Part shown: one piece after another, positions 63,494 to 64,000 of the stretch
How the letters are laid out: each line of letters starts with the position of its first letter
Numbering within the stretch: position 1 is the stretch's first letter
Assembly (NCBI GenBank): GCA_018105865.1
Contig: CM030861.1
Coordinates: forward strand, 4,009,984 to 4,073,983
Source: Metaphire vulgaris
Taxonomy: Eukaryota > Annelida > Clitellata > Crassiclitellata > Megascolecidae
Reading direction: 5' to 3'
Length of the DNA stretch: 64,000 bases
Made by a program: the position numbers and the translations under genes
The notes under the pieces: generated by a model
Told to the model about the DNA's origin: nothing
What the model saw: only the letters and a program-made list of their open reading frames with translations
The model's database searches: none

Positions 63494-64000
63494 AATAAGT
63501 CATCTGACCCACAAGCACCATTACTAAGCAGACCTTGATGCTAAATAATTTAAGGCTAAAAATTAGTTAATAATTAGTTAATAATTATAACATTATTTCA
63601 ATCATTTTGAAAACCAACTGGAAATCAACTCCTAATGAAGAATGCATATACTGACTTCAATAAAATATATATCATTTCTGGTTCTGATGACAGCCACCAG
63701 ATTTTTGTTGTCTTCCCAATAGGCAAACACCTTCAAGTCACGAGATTCTCCTGCACAATATAACTGCCAATTAGATCAGTTTTCTTTGCATTTTTGTAAT
63801 TAAAAGTCATTCTGGATATATAATTGATACTTTACTACCAAAAATCACACAGATATTTATTTGCACCATATGCCATAATAACATAAAACAAGACAGGAGT
63901 CAAAATGAAATGAATTGTCTTTACAAAAATAAAAAATTGTATACAGTCAAGTATTGACATGGCATGCTGGTTGGATGACAAGTGTTGAACGACTGCACTG
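63494..64000. other. No feature recognised
   Basis: AT-rich sequence to the window end, with only the short repeat of 62983 at 63809. Confidence 0.5.

Overview
The window looks like a transposon-dense animal genome, probably from an invertebrate; I cannot name the species. It is AT-rich, full of simple repeats, and has no bacterial gene organisation. It carries L2/CR1-like, Rex1-like, RTE-like, Jockey-like and I-like non-LTR elements, a Ty3/gypsy element, Tc1/mariner, hAT, Helitron-like, foldback-like and TTAA-type elements, a tRNA-derived SINE and a 5S rRNA-like copy.

Host genes: the best-supported one is an ADAM17/TACE-like metalloprotease on the minus strand. Three exons (27613-27475, 22051-21953, 5867-5745) have AG/GT borders, run in protein order and have matching intron phases. 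A weak fourth candidate lies at 496-380. The introns (5.4 and 16 kb) are filled with mobile elements. The zinc-site helix looks altered at one exon junction. A second, unidentified two-exon candidate lies at 48381-47995 (minus).

Layout. 0.1-5.7 kb: small hAT MITEs and a near full-length but broken L2-like element on the minus strand. 5.7-7.0 kb: ADAM17-like exon, an I-like tail, a Rex1-like tail and local duplications. 7.3-8.1 kb: Tc1 transposase split by a hAT MITE. 8.1-10.9 kb: Rex1-like element split by a Helitron-like element and an L2-like fragment. 10.96-13.1 kb: TIR element with an internal minisatellite and a nested L2-like copy. 13.8-21.6 kb: RTE-, L2- and I-like fragments, a large palindrome and a SINE. 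22-27.6 kb: two ADAM17-like exons separated by nested hAT and foldback elements. 27.9-32.4 kb: hAT transposase remnant, second minisatellite TIR element and L2-like copies. 33.3-34.9 kb: foldback-like element with an internal 374-bp repeat. 36-47 kb: an L2-like and a Jockey-like element, each cut by many later insertions. 47-50 kb: 5S-like sequence and small repeats. 50.4-59.2 kb: a Jockey-like element interrupted by two RTE insertions, one nearly intact. 60-62.8 kb: partial Ty3/gypsy element. 63-63.5 kb: L2-like tail.

Nesting order can often be read directly: target duplications flank the inserts, and the host reading frame resumes after them. Fourteen hAT-type non-autonomous copies have 8-bp duplications, ten of them perfect. 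Nearly all mobile-element genes are broken. The exception is the RTE at 52380-55846, where I see one frame break.
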